Shown: positions 12,966 through 24,074 of the stretch, piece after piece
Layout of the letters: every line of letters starts with the position of its first letter
How positions within the stretch are numbered: position 1 is the stretch's first letter
From: Azolla pinnata
Taxonomy: Eukaryota; Streptophyta; Polypodiopsida; Salviniales; Salviniaceae
DNA length: 64,000 nucleotides
Direction: 5' to 3'
Assembly (NCBI GenBank): GCA_037176905.1
Contig: JBBBWG010008113.1
Location: 29,560 to 93,559 of the forward strand
Made by a program: the position numbers and the translations under genes
Notes under the pieces: generated by a model
The model's input: only the letters and a program-made list of their open reading frames with translations
Databases searched by the model: none
What the model was told of the DNA's origin: nothing

Positions 12966-15600
12966 TAATGCACATGGCATTGGCGATCGCCGTCTCAAGA
13001 ACCTCCATAGGCTCCGAGTTTGCCAACAAACACGGCCGCCAAAGTGTCCATGGCATTCTGTCCACCTTTACCTTCTTCTAAAACCATTCTTGGTCAAGCC
13101 CATCAGGCTTGTCCACAGAACAAAGTCTAATGGTGCTAAAGGTGGATGGGATGCCAAACCACACTTTGGCGGGTTTTTTGGCGGCCTCGAGCCTATATAT
13201 TACGATCTACTTTGGCAGGTTTTTCTTTTTCTTTTTGTCTATATCTCCTTCAAAATGCTTACTTCGATCCGATTGCTTCGCTTCGCCAACTATAGTTCAT
13301 CCTCCCAGGTAAAAAAAATTTGGAGAAGGTTCGCCCCGCCTCCAAGCTTTTCTAACTGTATGTACTTCATCGTCACTAAACGTATGTCGAAAGTGTGGAA
13401 TATTGTCCTAAGAAGACGCTAACATATCTTTCTTTCTCTCTTTCGTTCGTTCTTTGTCATGCATTACATCTCTGATGCTATCTATGATTGTTTAAAAGCA
13501 TTTATATCATTATTATTATGGCGATATACATTGGCGCATGTTGTTCTAATGGTAAAAGGTTTGACACATATACAAGGTTGCGGGTTTGAAATGACAATAT
13601 ACATTCTAATGTCTACTCTTGATACATGTGTCGAACCTTTAACTATTTTTACGATGATCGAATTAAATACGTAATTTTAATGTTTACTGACATGTATCCC
13701 TGCCTTGACAGATTTGTAAGAGCTTGTGGCTAGAGTTGGTTGAGATTGTCTTTGTGCCCATCCCAAAGTACAACTAAACTGGACTAAATGTAACCACATT
13801 AGCATGATTTTCGCCCTAATTGTAAGGTAGTCTGTACAATATAACACACTCTTCCACATTCTATTTGTAGCTCGATCATCGTTTACCTGCTAATGTGATC
13901 AAACTAGATCCAAATCATCAGCTCCATTGTTTTCATCTTGTCAATCAAAGCTGCGGATGCATACACTGCTGGAAATTGTGATCACCCAACGGCCACATCT
14001 TATACTGCACTTTGATTTCATGGTGTATAATCCTGGATTTACACATCATGTTCGCTGATCTTCCATTTTTCATGCCTATCAACGGAAGCTTCAATCTCAG
14101 AAAATTTGTACATTTGCCTCGGAGAACAGAAGCCATTGCTAAAAACTGGTCTTTTGACGCAAATTCCGAGGGGCATCATTTCTGTAAGAGAATAAATTTC
14201 TCATCCATCCATGGCTGCCCACCATCTCCACATATCTTCTCTGAAATTAGATCTTTCCTTCTACAATCAGAGAAGAAGGTTTCATTTGGCGCATACTTTG
14301 GCAACGGAGATCAAATCTCTTTTGGACTCTCTGCTTCAAAGACAATTTTCTGCACCAGTACCTGGTTTTTCTCAGTTGCATTGTAACAGAAACCCTCTCA
14401 TAGGGACACACCAGTATTGGCAACAATAGTGAGACCACATATATATATATATATCTATATAGAAAGCATATCAGCCATTACCAGGTTGCATAGATTATCA
14501 CTTGATAGTGCTCAATATGATGTGAGCTTGCTAACTGTTTTCCCTTTTGCTTCAAATTGAAGACCCATGTTCTGAAGAAAAGGTGTCCTTTGAATTTGGG
14601 TGTCTTTGGAAAACAAAAAACTGATACCTGTCAACAGGGACAGCTCCGCACACTGTTCATTCCAGTTGAGATCCAGCAGGTTAACATAGGCTCTCTACGC
14701 TTGCTCATCAGGATCAAACTTGAACACTGCGCTTCATCCTGTGTACCAGTGCCATTTCAAACAAATAATGGAGTAAACGAAGATGGATGAGAGATTAGCA
14801 GAGCTCTTCTGCACCACATTAAACATTCCTGAAACCGGTACCAAGAACCAATGTTGACCATGTCCAACGCTAAGCACAGTCGGATACTCAAACAGGAGTC
14901 GGAATTTCTATGAAAGAAAAGGGGATATCCTCGTAACTTCTAAATCCAAATCCAAGGTTGGGCTTAATCCAAGTCTGATCCATTCTTTTTATATATGATA
15001 TACAAGGTAGCAAAATATAAGTTTACTGTATTTCCTGACTAGGAACTTGTTGATCAATCTCTTCCTTTTGAAACGCTTCCACCTTAAAGCTTAAAAACTT
15101 ACATCTTCCTCATTGATCATGATACAAAAACACTCGACAACCACAATTTCTGCTTGTATTTCTTCATAAAATCAGTCACAACATCTATACAACGATGCTA
15201 ATAACTCGAGCAAAGTTTTGAAATGTAGCATAAACATGATCAACAAATACTTTACTTGCGATAAGGCCAGCATTCACTGGGCACAATCTTGGATAAATAA
15301 AAACATATATATGCATGTAGCAAATGAATGTACACATACATGTGTTTTGATAAATTTTTCTTTTAATTTCTGGTACAAGGAACGATAGTAGGAAAGTTTA
15401 GGTATCACACCCTGATGATTCTGAACAGAGACATGCAAACCACGAAACTGACCATTTCTGATTCCATTCAGCAGAATGCAAACTTAACTTATATGCCATT
15501 CAGTAGAGTGAATTCAAACAAACATTATTGAACATGAGTTCGTGTCAGAATGCAACAAACCACTCTAATGTAAAGGGTGATCAACAGACACACACAGACC
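12966..15600. other. Intergenic sequence and probable 3' flank of the KH gene
   Basis: About 2.6 kb with no recognisable exon on either strand. Open frames are short and unlike any family I know. An AT run lies at 14440-14457. The last 250 bases or so before 15861 are likely 3' UTR of the minus-strand KH gene. Confidence 0.5.
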
Positions 15601-15860
15601 ATAAAAAAATGAAACATGCTCATACAGACCCTTTCTGATTCCTAATATACAAACAAAACGCCAGGAAGAATAATCATCAAAGCGAATGCCAAAGATAGCA
15701 ATGAAAACTATTGAAGGAAAACTCATTACAGAAAGCCTAAAATCCAACCTAAAAATGAGAGCAGATCATATGCAGTTTGTGCCTACAATATCCTCTCCAA
15801 AATAGATATTATCAGAAGAAGTAAAAGCAAACAAGATAAAATATACATACACAAATGGCT

Positions 15861-18174
15861 TCAGTAACGATATTGCCCTGCATCATAACCTTGATTCCTG
15901 GAATGAGAGATGGGAGCATCATAACTGGAGCTTCTGAAAGAATGTGAAGGATTGTGATAACCCCCTTCATCTCGAAAAGAACCATAGCCTCCTGCTGTTG
16001 TACTCACTCCATCGTTCCTATCCACGAAGTTTCCATAGCCATGCTTGTCTCGGTTATTAGTACCAAAGCCACCAGAAGCGTCATAGTCGTAATATTTTGG
16101 TGCTGAGTGTGACGGAGCCACTGGCTGATACTGCTGGTATTTTTGCTGCCTGAATTGTGTCTCTTGCCTCAAAAACTCCTCTCGACGTTTTCCCTGCTGG
16201 GATCGAAGCGTAACCATCTTCTGTTGGTATTGCTCTTGGATCTCTCTCATGGCCTACAAGAAGTTAAGAATCAAGAAGAACCGTTAGAAAAACCATAAAC
16301 CTACAAAGGTGTTCTTATTGTCATAAAGCTTCATACCTCACGATGCCTTGCATTTTCCTTGTCTTCAGCATCATTTAACTCCTTGGTTAACTGCATTGTC
16401 TCTTGTACAAACTTATGCTCAAGAGTTTCAATACTCAAGGTTGCTGACTGCTGATCAGTGTAGCCTGCATCCACCTCTGCAATGCGATCTTCCCCTATAA
16501 CATCCAAAGTCCACGCATTTTAGAGCTCGGCCTATCTAGAAGAAGGGCGAACCATACAGCACTATTATCTGAAGTTGGTATAAAGCATAAAACAGTATTA
16601 CCAGTTCAAACCACAAAATCATGTCTATAAAGGAACTGTAAATAAAATCTGCAGAATATATAAATACCTCCTTTATGCCCATAAGGTGCCATCATAAAGG
16701 AACCATTTTGGTTTCCACTCTCCCATTGCCGCCTGGAATCAACTTGATTCATCTGCTCCATGCTAACAGGTTGACCATCTCCATAATAAGGTAGATCTTG
16801 ACTCAGATATGACTGCTCGTGAAGTGATGATTGGTTAGGCATGCGCTGAATTTGTGCACTTGCCCCCCCACGGTTATGAGAACCCTGTAATCGTTGCGAA
16901 GCTTGCGGCTTCCTTTCCTGTTGCACTTGATCAAGTAATTTCTTCACAGCATCGATAGCTTTTCCAACCATGGCCCGACTGCTGCCTGAAATTCGAACAA
17001 AAAAACCAGCACTTCCAGATGCGGAATTGTCCTCTACTTTTAATCGACATCCTGTATCCTTTTCTATTCCTTGTATAACCGAGCCACCAGTTCCAATAAT
17101 CCTTGGTTTTAATCTCCTATCCTTCACTGGAAATTTTTCCACAATCTCCCTTGGCTGCTTAAGGTTTGCACCCAAGGTTGACGGACAACCCTGCACATAA
17201 ACCAATTTAACATGATCAGAAGTGAACTAAATAAACAAATACTAGAGTGAAACAATCACGGGTGAAATCATAAAAATATCATAACTTGTATACGTATATT
17301 TATTTTCTTAATGAGAACCATCAACATAATGCCGATAAGTTCTGTTTCCAATCACGGGTGAAAAGCATAATGGGTGAAAAGCATAATGGGTGGTAGAACA
17401 TAATGATGCTGACTTGTATCCATTTGTCTGGTGAAATATATTCTCACAAGCTTTCCATTTGCAGGATGATACAGAGCCACTACACAAATACATCTTTGCT
17501 GCACATTTTGTAGCAATAATCCCATTAAGCAACACAATTCGTATAATAGGCGACACAATTGCTGAATATTCATATAGGTGGTCATAAACTTCCAAGTACA
17601 CAGCATCGATAGCATACAACAAGGACAATTCCCGTAAGAGATCCCGACAGTTAAGAAGCTTGAACCTTTTGTTAACCTTGTGACTAAACCTTGATAGTTG
17701 TCCATACATGTTCTATTTACACATTCTCCGCATCCAGCATGGATCTCGTGCATGCCCTTTCTAACAGTTCTCATATACCGACTATGATGAAAGCAACCAC
17801 AAGCAGTTTGGAGTTCAGTGATTACCTGGGAGTTTTTAACATGAACATACCTGAGAAAAATGGCCATACTCGCCGCATATGCGACAAATGAGCTCCTCTT
17901 CTTTCTTTTTCTTCCAATTTCTCTCAATGGCTTTGGCTTTGGACTCCCATACTTTAGCTTCCCTACTCGTGAAATCAGTAGGGACTGCATTAGGATCTGG
18001 TGGGGATTCATCCTCATCAGGTTCACCGATACTTGCGTCTGTCATTGACCTCTTTTTTACACTAGAGTTATCGCGAGGCATTTCATTGGTTGACTTTATG
18101 GGACCCGTATACCCTTGCCCATAAACCTCTTTAAACCACTCCTCATCTCTTTCATCGTCATTAGGCTCACCCAT
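15861..18174 (-). CDS. CCHC zinc-knuckle plus KH-domain RNA-binding protein
   Basis: Predicted RNA-binding protein of about 465 residues. Exons on the minus strand run 18174-17851, 17190-16668, 16494-16337 and 16253-15861. The phases fit, and the zinc knuckle is completed across the first intron: C97, C100, H105 and C110 in CRICGEYGHFSQ|GC. A KH domain follows (about residues 115-200) with PRIIGTGGSVIQGIEKDTGC carrying the GXXG loop (GTGG, 141-144). The C-terminal half is Gln-rich, with a coiled-coil-like stretch (EIQEQYQQKMVTLRSQQGKR) and a Tyr/Gly/Ser-rich, probably disordered tail. I start at the ATG at 18174; the frame two codons further upstream has only a TTG. The order zinc knuckle then KH is the reverse of SF1/BBP, where KH comes first, so splicing factor 1 is unlikely. 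Role inferred only as RNA binding, probably nuclear. Confidence 0.87.
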
Positions 18175-18199
18175 TGTCAACAGAAAGACTTAGGGCAGA

Positions 18200-19540
18200 A
18201 AACTTGTCTTTTTTACTCACTAATTGGAGTTGAATGTTATCGGAAGCAAGAGAGAGAACCCCTCACTACTTTCACCACATTTCTGTCAAAGGTTTTACTA
18301 TAGAGCAAACAAGATGATGTTACCCAAGATGGTAAGGATTCGTTTGAAAAATCAATCACACGAGCTTTCTGCCATCAATCATAGCTATTTACTTACCTTA
18401 TGTGACCTTCCTAAGCGCTTAGCTTAGCTTAGCAGCCTCAAATCCAATAATTGGTTGCACACCTGAACCACAAAGCAATAAGGCTTGCTTTCATGGAGGT
18501 ACTTGAACTTCAACTGAGAAAGCATCTTTAAATATAGAAAGTTGAAACAAGTTTTCTCTGCATATACACTACAGGATGCATTGCCATCCGATATTCAGGA
18601 AATTTTCCATTATCAAACAACTTAAGCTTCCTTCACAGGTATGAAAAATTGGGCCAATGAGAGTAAACGTCAGTATTGGAAACACTGCAAATCAGTATCC
18701 AATGTCAAAGATACCTGGTTTCGCAACAAGCTAGGCATCCTTCTTGTATACAAATAATAGGTCATTTCGATACAATGACATAAGCACATTGCAGAGCTTA
18801 ACCAAAAATACAGCTTTATACTAGAATGCATCAGTATTCGAAGTTAAAGAATGTTTAGCCTTGTTGATCTTGCTGAGTTACCTCGCCTTGCATCAAATAA
18901 CAATTCAGTATGATGAACGAAACCAACTTTATGTCAGAAATTAGAGGTAAAAGAAGTCAATTCAAATCGGACACGTGTATATGCAGAGCACTCACTTACA
19001 TTCGACAAGTTAGTAGTTTTATAGATTACTCTCTGATAAGTTACATTTCTAGATGTTTCAAGGAAAAGGATGATTTTGGCGACACAATTTGAGAGTTTGA
19101 TGTATTGTCGAACAGTATCAGTAATGCCTCAGAATCATGGGGGACCACTCAAACAGATCTGATAAAGACTGAATCCCCGAGCAAGTCCCCGGACAAGGCG
19201 TAGACCATAAAAAACCTGAGTAAACACTAGAATTTCCGAAAACCTCTAGAAACGCCAGCAGCAAACTCATAAATCTGACTAGACCCTCGGCCATTAAGGC
19301 CAAGTCCGAGCTCGAGAAAGCTCTGCACAGCCCCTAAAGATGCCAGAAAAGGCCTGAAAAGCTTCGGTCAAATCTAGAGAACGTGCAGTAAATCCTGGAA
19401 GCGTCAGCAAAAACCTTGAGAGGGAACGGGGCAGTCGGGGAATGCAAAAAAAAAAGGGAAAGCTTTTGGTTTCCCGCGGGGCCAAAACGAAAGAGATAGG
19501 GAAAGGGGGGGGGAATAGGGAAGCGCACAAAACAGAGAGG
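18200..19540. other. Probable 5' UTR intron of the KH gene, no coding exon
   Basis: No supported exon on either strand. A minus-strand leader exon near 19660-19830, with a donor just before the GA/CT run (AAG|GT near 19660), would make this stretch a leader intron of the KH/CCHC gene. That is inference from the CT-rich leader-like sequence and distance only. Confidence 0.35.
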
Positions 19541-19545
19541 GAGAT

Positions 19546-19656
<111 letters not shown>

Positions 19657-20482
19657 AACCTTGTGGTAGGCCGCAGATCCGGAAGCCGATTCGAAACCCT
19701 GCAGCGCGGAAGCGAGCAGACGAAGCAGAAGCAGAAACAGAAGCAGAAGAAGAAGAAGAAGAAGAAGAAGAAGAAGAAGCAAAAACAGGCCAAGAAAAGA
19801 AAACCCTAATTTGTTCTTCTTTCCTGTTTGTTCTGAGTTTCCAAAATTGCAGAAATGCCCCTCCCTCTTCTTCTAAGAAAAACTACAAACAAAAAATGCC
19901 CTCTTTTCTTCAGCTCTTGAAGCTGGATATTGTGGATACTTCAGGAGAGCTGTAAAACCCTGGAAAAAAAAAACCCTCAGCTCTGATTGAGCTGTGTGAT
20001 CTCGAAAGAAACATCGGAAGAGGCTCGGAATCTAGGGGAACAGACGGGAAACTGGAATCTTCTGTTCTCGAGTGCTTCCCTCTCCGGGAGCAAGCCGCTG
20101 TATATCTGGTTATTACCGCACACGGGGTTACCGTTGCTTTTGCTGGCGACGCTCTGCAACTGCTTCGAGATTGTCGTGCCTGATTCGCCCTTAATCGTAT
20201 CGTATCATCGTCTTCGTGTTCTGAGGTTAGCTTGCTCCACCATGTATACAAATTATAGCTCGATTCGGATCACAGATCGAGCCCCTTTCAAATTCGTCTT
20301 CGATTCGATAATGCCTGCCCATCAGAAGAGCAATCCGCTATTACATGCTCCTCCATCACGGTTATTGGTGAGTAGATACAACCAATTTTAGAGCCCCTTC
20401 ATATTCTTCTTCGATCCGATATTGTTTGCCCACTCGAAGAGATCCATTCTTCTTCTTCTGCTTCTACCTTCTCCTTCTCCTC

Positions 20483-21075
20483 TTTTTTTTTTCCACGAAT
20501 ATATGTTTTATTAAAACAAAACAGCAATACAAAATAGCCTTGCCGTCAAAACTACTCAAAAGTATCGATGTGGCAAGGGCAACCTTTTGAGGTGCTCCAA
20601 TACAAAATGATATGAATATAACTCATTTTGGGACAAAGTTCCCATATAACATAACCATGAGAATCGCCGAATTAACTTGCCTCTTATCTTACATTAACGT
20701 TGAGCTACTCCAGAAAGTCTACCAAGTAAGAAATCATTCCTCAAGCTCATGTTATACCACATACCCAAGTACCTCGAACAACCAAACACAACCATATATA
20801 CCGGGTTTGGTGAAACTCTATCACCTTTGTTGAAAAACCCATTGAAAAGGTCACAAAACCTTTCCAGTTAACGACCCTCGAAACTGTGATATAACTATCC
20901 ATATATCTTTGGCAATGTGACAAGATATAAATTTGCGTCTAGCATTTTTATCAATTGCTGTACAAAATGCACACGTAATAGCACTAGAGATGTGCCAATG
21001 TTTTAAAGCGACAGTGAAAGGCAAACCACCAACCACGGCATGCCAAAGGAAACGCCTTTGCACAAAAACGGAAGA
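20483..21075 (-). mobile_element. 5'-truncated LINE (non-LTR retrotransposon) remnant
   Basis: The minus strand at 21063-20851 encodes a stretch like the zinc-binding domain that ends plant LINE reverse transcriptases: RRFLWHAVVGGLP, then HWHISSAITCAFC, then ISCHIAKDIW. The usual C..C..H..C pattern is eroded (no His between the CAFC and ISC parts). The frame then ends, and a 3' non-coding part runs to an A-tail of about 10 (T run at 20483-20492 on the plus strand). Both flanks are CTTCTCC-rich, so target-site duplications cannot be called cleanly. The reverse transcriptase and endonuclease regions are absent, so this is a dead copy. Confidence 0.65.
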
Positions 21076-21124
21076 TCGGATTTACTTCTCTTCCTCTCCC
21101 CTCTTTCTCCATCTCCTTCTCCTT

Positions 21125-21475
21125 GTTCTTTTTTTTCTTCTTCTTCTTTCAGATAGAATTGTTCTCCTTTCTTCTTCTTCTTTTTTCTTCTTCTTTCAGA
21201 TTGAATTGCTCTCCTTTCTTCTTTCTTCTTCTTCTTCTTCTTCTTCTTCTTCCAGATCGAATTGCTCTCCTTTCTTCTTCCAGATCGAATTGCTCTCCTT
21301 TCTTCTTCTTCTTCTTCTTCTTTCATATTGAATTGCTCTCCTTTCTTCTTCTTCTTCTTCTTTCATATTGAATTGCTCTCCTTTCTTCTTCTTTTTTCTT
21401 CTTCTTCTTTCATATTGAATTGCTCTCCTTTCTTCTTCTTCTTTCAGATTGAATTGCTCTCCTTTCTCCTGTTCA
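21125..21475. repeat. CTT-rich minisatellite upstream of nuclease gene
   Basis: About ten copies of a unit of the type CAGATTGAATTGCTCTCC followed by TTTCTTCTTCTTC of variable length (period roughly 25-50 bp). It ends about 90 bp before the first possible ATG of the nuclease gene and would lie in its promoter or leader. Confidence 0.9.
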
Positions 21476-21567
21476 TGGAGGGGTAATTTTGGGGAATTAC
21501 AGAAAGTTCATCTTCTTAAACCCTTCGTTAAAACCCTGCTCTTCTGTTTTGCCTCTCTCTGCAGAAA

Positions 21568-23898
21568 ATGCGAGCGCTCTGCAGAGAGCTCGCGCTTCAC
21601 CATCGCCGACGGCTCCCTGCTCCGCCCGCTCCCCCCGGGCTATGGTGCTGCAGATCACCTCTCACCACCCGTTCCAAAGACGCAGAACAGCAGCAGGCGT
21701 GGCAACGACGAGGAGATGGCGGAGGAGAGGCGGAGGGAAGCGCAGGAGGGACGGAGAGCAGAACCGTGGCGGCGAAGGAGGAGGAGAGAGATGCAAGCGA
21801 GGGAGGAAATGGAGGCGTCCGTGGCGAAGGAGAGCAAAGCGGTAGGGTTGGGAGGAGCCATGGAAGAAGAACTCCTCCTGCCGAGGCCACGTTTTCTGCT
21901 GCTGCGGCGGCTCCGCCTGCGAAACGCCATGTCGAAGCTTCTGCTAGGGTTTTCCGTTCCGACAGGGTTTCTGATTCCGGTACATCTGACGAGCTCGAAG
22001 ATCGGAAACACGGCACATCTCAGGTTAGGGTTTCGGTTCGCGGAGATGCCGGGGAGCACAGCTCGAGGTTCGACGTCAGGAAGGTTCCTCCTCCTCCTCC
22101 TCCTCCTCCTCCTCCATCATCTGCCATGGATCATGGAGATGCGGAGCAGACGGATGGCATGGAGAGGGTTTCTCCTTCCTGCGAGTCCGGGGACGGTGTC
22201 GATGGCCATGGCCGCGGGAGAGGAACCGGTGCTAGGGTTTCTGGTCCATGTGCTTTGAATGAAGGAGATGAAGAGCAGAACCTCGCGGCAGGCGATGTTA
22301 GGGTTTCTGCATCGGCAGCCATCCATGGAGAGGCAGGGCAAAGGGACAATGCAGAGATTCATGCTAGGTCACCATCACCATCACCATCGCCATCGCCATC
22401 ACCATCGCCATCACCATCGCCATCTCCATCACATGGGGAGGCTGGGCAAAGGGACAATGCAGAGATTGATGCTAGGGCACCATCACCATCACCATCGTCA
22501 TCGCCATCGCCATCACATGGAGAGGCTGGGCAAAGGGACAATGCAGAGATTCATGCTAGGTCGCCATCGCCATCGCCGTCGCCGTCGCCGTCGCCGTCGC
22601 CATCACCATCACCATCACCATCACCATCACCATCACCATCGCCATCACCATCGCCATCGCGTGGAGAGGCTGGGCAAAGGGACAATGCAGAGTTTCATGC
22701 TAGGTCGCCATCGCCATCGCCATCGCCATCGCCATCGCCATCGCCATCGCCATCGCCATCGCCTTTGCATGGAGAGGATGGGCAAAGGGACGCTGCTGCG
22801 AAGATTCACGCTAGGTCACCGTCGCATGAAGGGTCTGGGCAGACGGGCAACACAGAGTCGGATGCGAGGTCGCAATCGCCATCTCCATCACTCGGAGAGG
22901 ATGGGCAAAGGGACAGTGAGAGGTCCGATGCTAGTAGCAGGTCATCGTCACCGTCACAGTCATCGTCACAGTCACCGTCACCGTCACAGTCACCGTCACA
23001 GTCATCGTCACAGTCACCGACACCGTCACCGTCAGAGTCACAGTCATTGTCACCGTCAGAGTCAGAGTCATCGTCACCGTCACGATTGTCGATGCTATCG
23101 CCGTCGGGATCGGCGGGCGAGGAGAGCATCACGGAGCAGATGGTGCGGGAATGGGCGAGCCTGCGGAGGACGCGGCTGACGGCGAGCGTGTTTGCGTTCG
23201 CGATCGGGTTCTGGGAAGGCCGGAGGGTGCAGCTGTGGAGGGAGAAGGTGGGGATCCTGGAGCCGTTCCAGGGGAACCTGGCGACGAACTGGGGGACGCT
23301 GAAGGAGGCGGCGGCGATCGAGCAATATGTAAAACTCACCGACAACAGGGTTCAGCACCAGCTCTTCAAGTCGTATCCGCAAGGCGGGGCGATGCCAGAT
23401 TGGATGGGTGCATCGCCCGATGGCCTTGTGTATAGCCGCTCCGCGTTCATGCTGGAGAAGGGCGGGATTCTGGAGGTGAAGTGCCCCTTCAACCGGGGCC
23501 GGCCTGACGTCGGCGTTCCCTGGCCCTATGTGCCCTACTACTACATGCCCCAGGCCCAGGGCCTCATGGAGATCTTCGACCGCAACTGGATGGATTTCTA
23601 CGTCTGGACTTTGAACGGGAGCTCGATCTTCCGCATCGATCGCAACCCCGACTTGTGGGAGCTGATGCTCACCGCGCTCAACGACTTCTGGTGGGGCCAC
23701 GTCGTCCCCGCGAGGCATCATCTGCTCTCGTCGATCGGCGGCTCCGATTCCGACCTCCGCCGCTTCAAGCCCGGGCCCCACCACCCTCTCTTCCTCCCCA
23801 TCGCGAGCCGCTGCAGGGCCCTCGCCGATCGCTCCCCTCTGCTCCTCCACGATCGCAACCCGCGGCTCGTTCGCCAGCGAGCCCCTCCGCTCGGATAA
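21568..23898 (+). CDS. YqaJ/phage-exonuclease-type PD-(D/E)XK nuclease-domain protein with Ser-Pro repeat N-terminus
   Basis: Single-exon frame of 776 residues. The last part (from about residue 522, EQMVREWASLRRTRLTAS) resembles the plant relatives of lambda/YqaJ-type exonucleases. It has the helix GFWEGRR, the conserved WGTLKEAAAIEQY, GASPDGL with the acidic residue D618, and ILEVKCP with E636 and K638 (D...ExK metal site), followed by YYMPQAQGLMEIFDRNWMDF. So the nuclease core looks intact. Residues 1-520 are unusual: a basic Arg/Ala/Gly-rich start, a Pro run, then at least seven copies of a unit like GEAGQRDNAEIHARSPSPSP with long Ser-Pro runs. Family members usually have a short, often organelle-targeting N-terminus, so the true start may lie further downstream; the first Met at 21568 is only the longest option. 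Cellular role unknown; DNA end processing is an inference from fold. Confidence 0.75.
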   Translation: MRALCRELALHHRRRLPAPPAPPGLWCCRSPLTTRSKDAEQQQAWQRRGDGGGEAEGSAGGTESRTVAAKEEERDASEGGNGGVRGEGEQSGRVGRSHGRRTPPAEATFSAAAAAPPAKRHVEASARVFRSDRVSDSGTSDELEDRKHGTSQVRVSVRGDAGEHSSRFDVRKVPPPPPPPPPPSSAMDHGDAEQTDGMERVSPSCESGDGVDGHGRGRGTGARVSGPCALNEGDEEQNLAAGDVRVSASAAIHGEAGQRDNAEIHARSPSPSPSPSPSPSPSPSPSPSHGEAGQRDNAEIDARAPSPSPSSSPSPSHGEAGQRDNAEIHARSPSPSPSPSPSPSPSPSPSPSPSPSPSPSPSPSRGEAGQRDNAEFHARSPSPSPSPSPSPSPSPSPSPLHGEDGQRDAAAKIHARSPSHEGSGQTGNTESDARSQSPSPSLGEDGQRDSERSDASSRSSSPSQSSSQSPSPSQSPSQSSSQSPTPSPSESQSLSPSESESSSPSRLSMLSPSGSAGEESITEQMVREWASLRRTRLTASVFAFAIGFWEGRRVQLWREKVGILEPFQGNLATNWGTLKEAAAIEQYVKLTDNRVQHQLFKSYPQGGAMPDWMGASPDGLVYSRSAFMLEKGGILEVKCPFNRGRPDVGVPWPYVPYYYMPQAQGLMEIFDRNWMDFYVWTLNGSSIFRIDRNPDLWELMLTALNDFWWGHVVPARHHLLSSIGGSDSDLRRFKPGPHHPLFLPIASRCRALADRSPLLLHDRNPRLVRQRAPPLG
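22328..23095. repeat. Coding minisatellite: TCRCCA hexamers plus GGAGAGGCTGGGCAAAGGG units
   Basis: Seven degenerate copies of a unit with GAGGCTGGGCAAAGGGACA and a following run of TCACCA/TCGCCA hexamers (later TCACAG/TCACCG). Run lengths vary between copies, a sign of slippage or unequal exchange. It is in frame with the nuclease domain (Ser-Pro), and the +1 frame (His/Arg-rich) is also open. Confidence 0.9.
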
Positions 23899-23986
23899 TT
23901 GAAGATTCCAGACCTCGTCGTCCTCCTCGATCGATGACACGGCTGCTCTCTTTCTGTCGGCATCGTCCAAATGCAATGTTTCTGAT

Positions 23987-24074
23987 GGTTTGGAAGGAAG
24001 CTCGCAGCAGGAGAAACCCTAAAACCTAAACCCTAAACCCTAAACCCTAAACCGGTTTGGAAGGAAGCTCGCAG
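23987..24074. repeat. Telomere-like CCCTAAA tract flanked by 21-bp direct repeats
   Basis: About 40 bp of AAACCCTA-type repeats (24013-24053) lies between two identical 21-bp copies of a sequence beginning GGTTTGGAAGGAAGCTCGC, at 23987-24007 and 24054-24074. It is about 90 bp after the nuclease stop codon. Confidence 0.9.

Noticed and set aside
13090-14438. Several 60-125 codon frames as possible small genes
   Set aside because: Overlap on both strands, no family resemblance, no consistent splice sites.
15861-18174. Splicing factor 1 (SF1/BBP) for the KH/CCHC gene
   Set aside because: SF1 has KH before zinc knuckle(s) and an RRM in plants; here the knuckle comes first and no RRM is seen.
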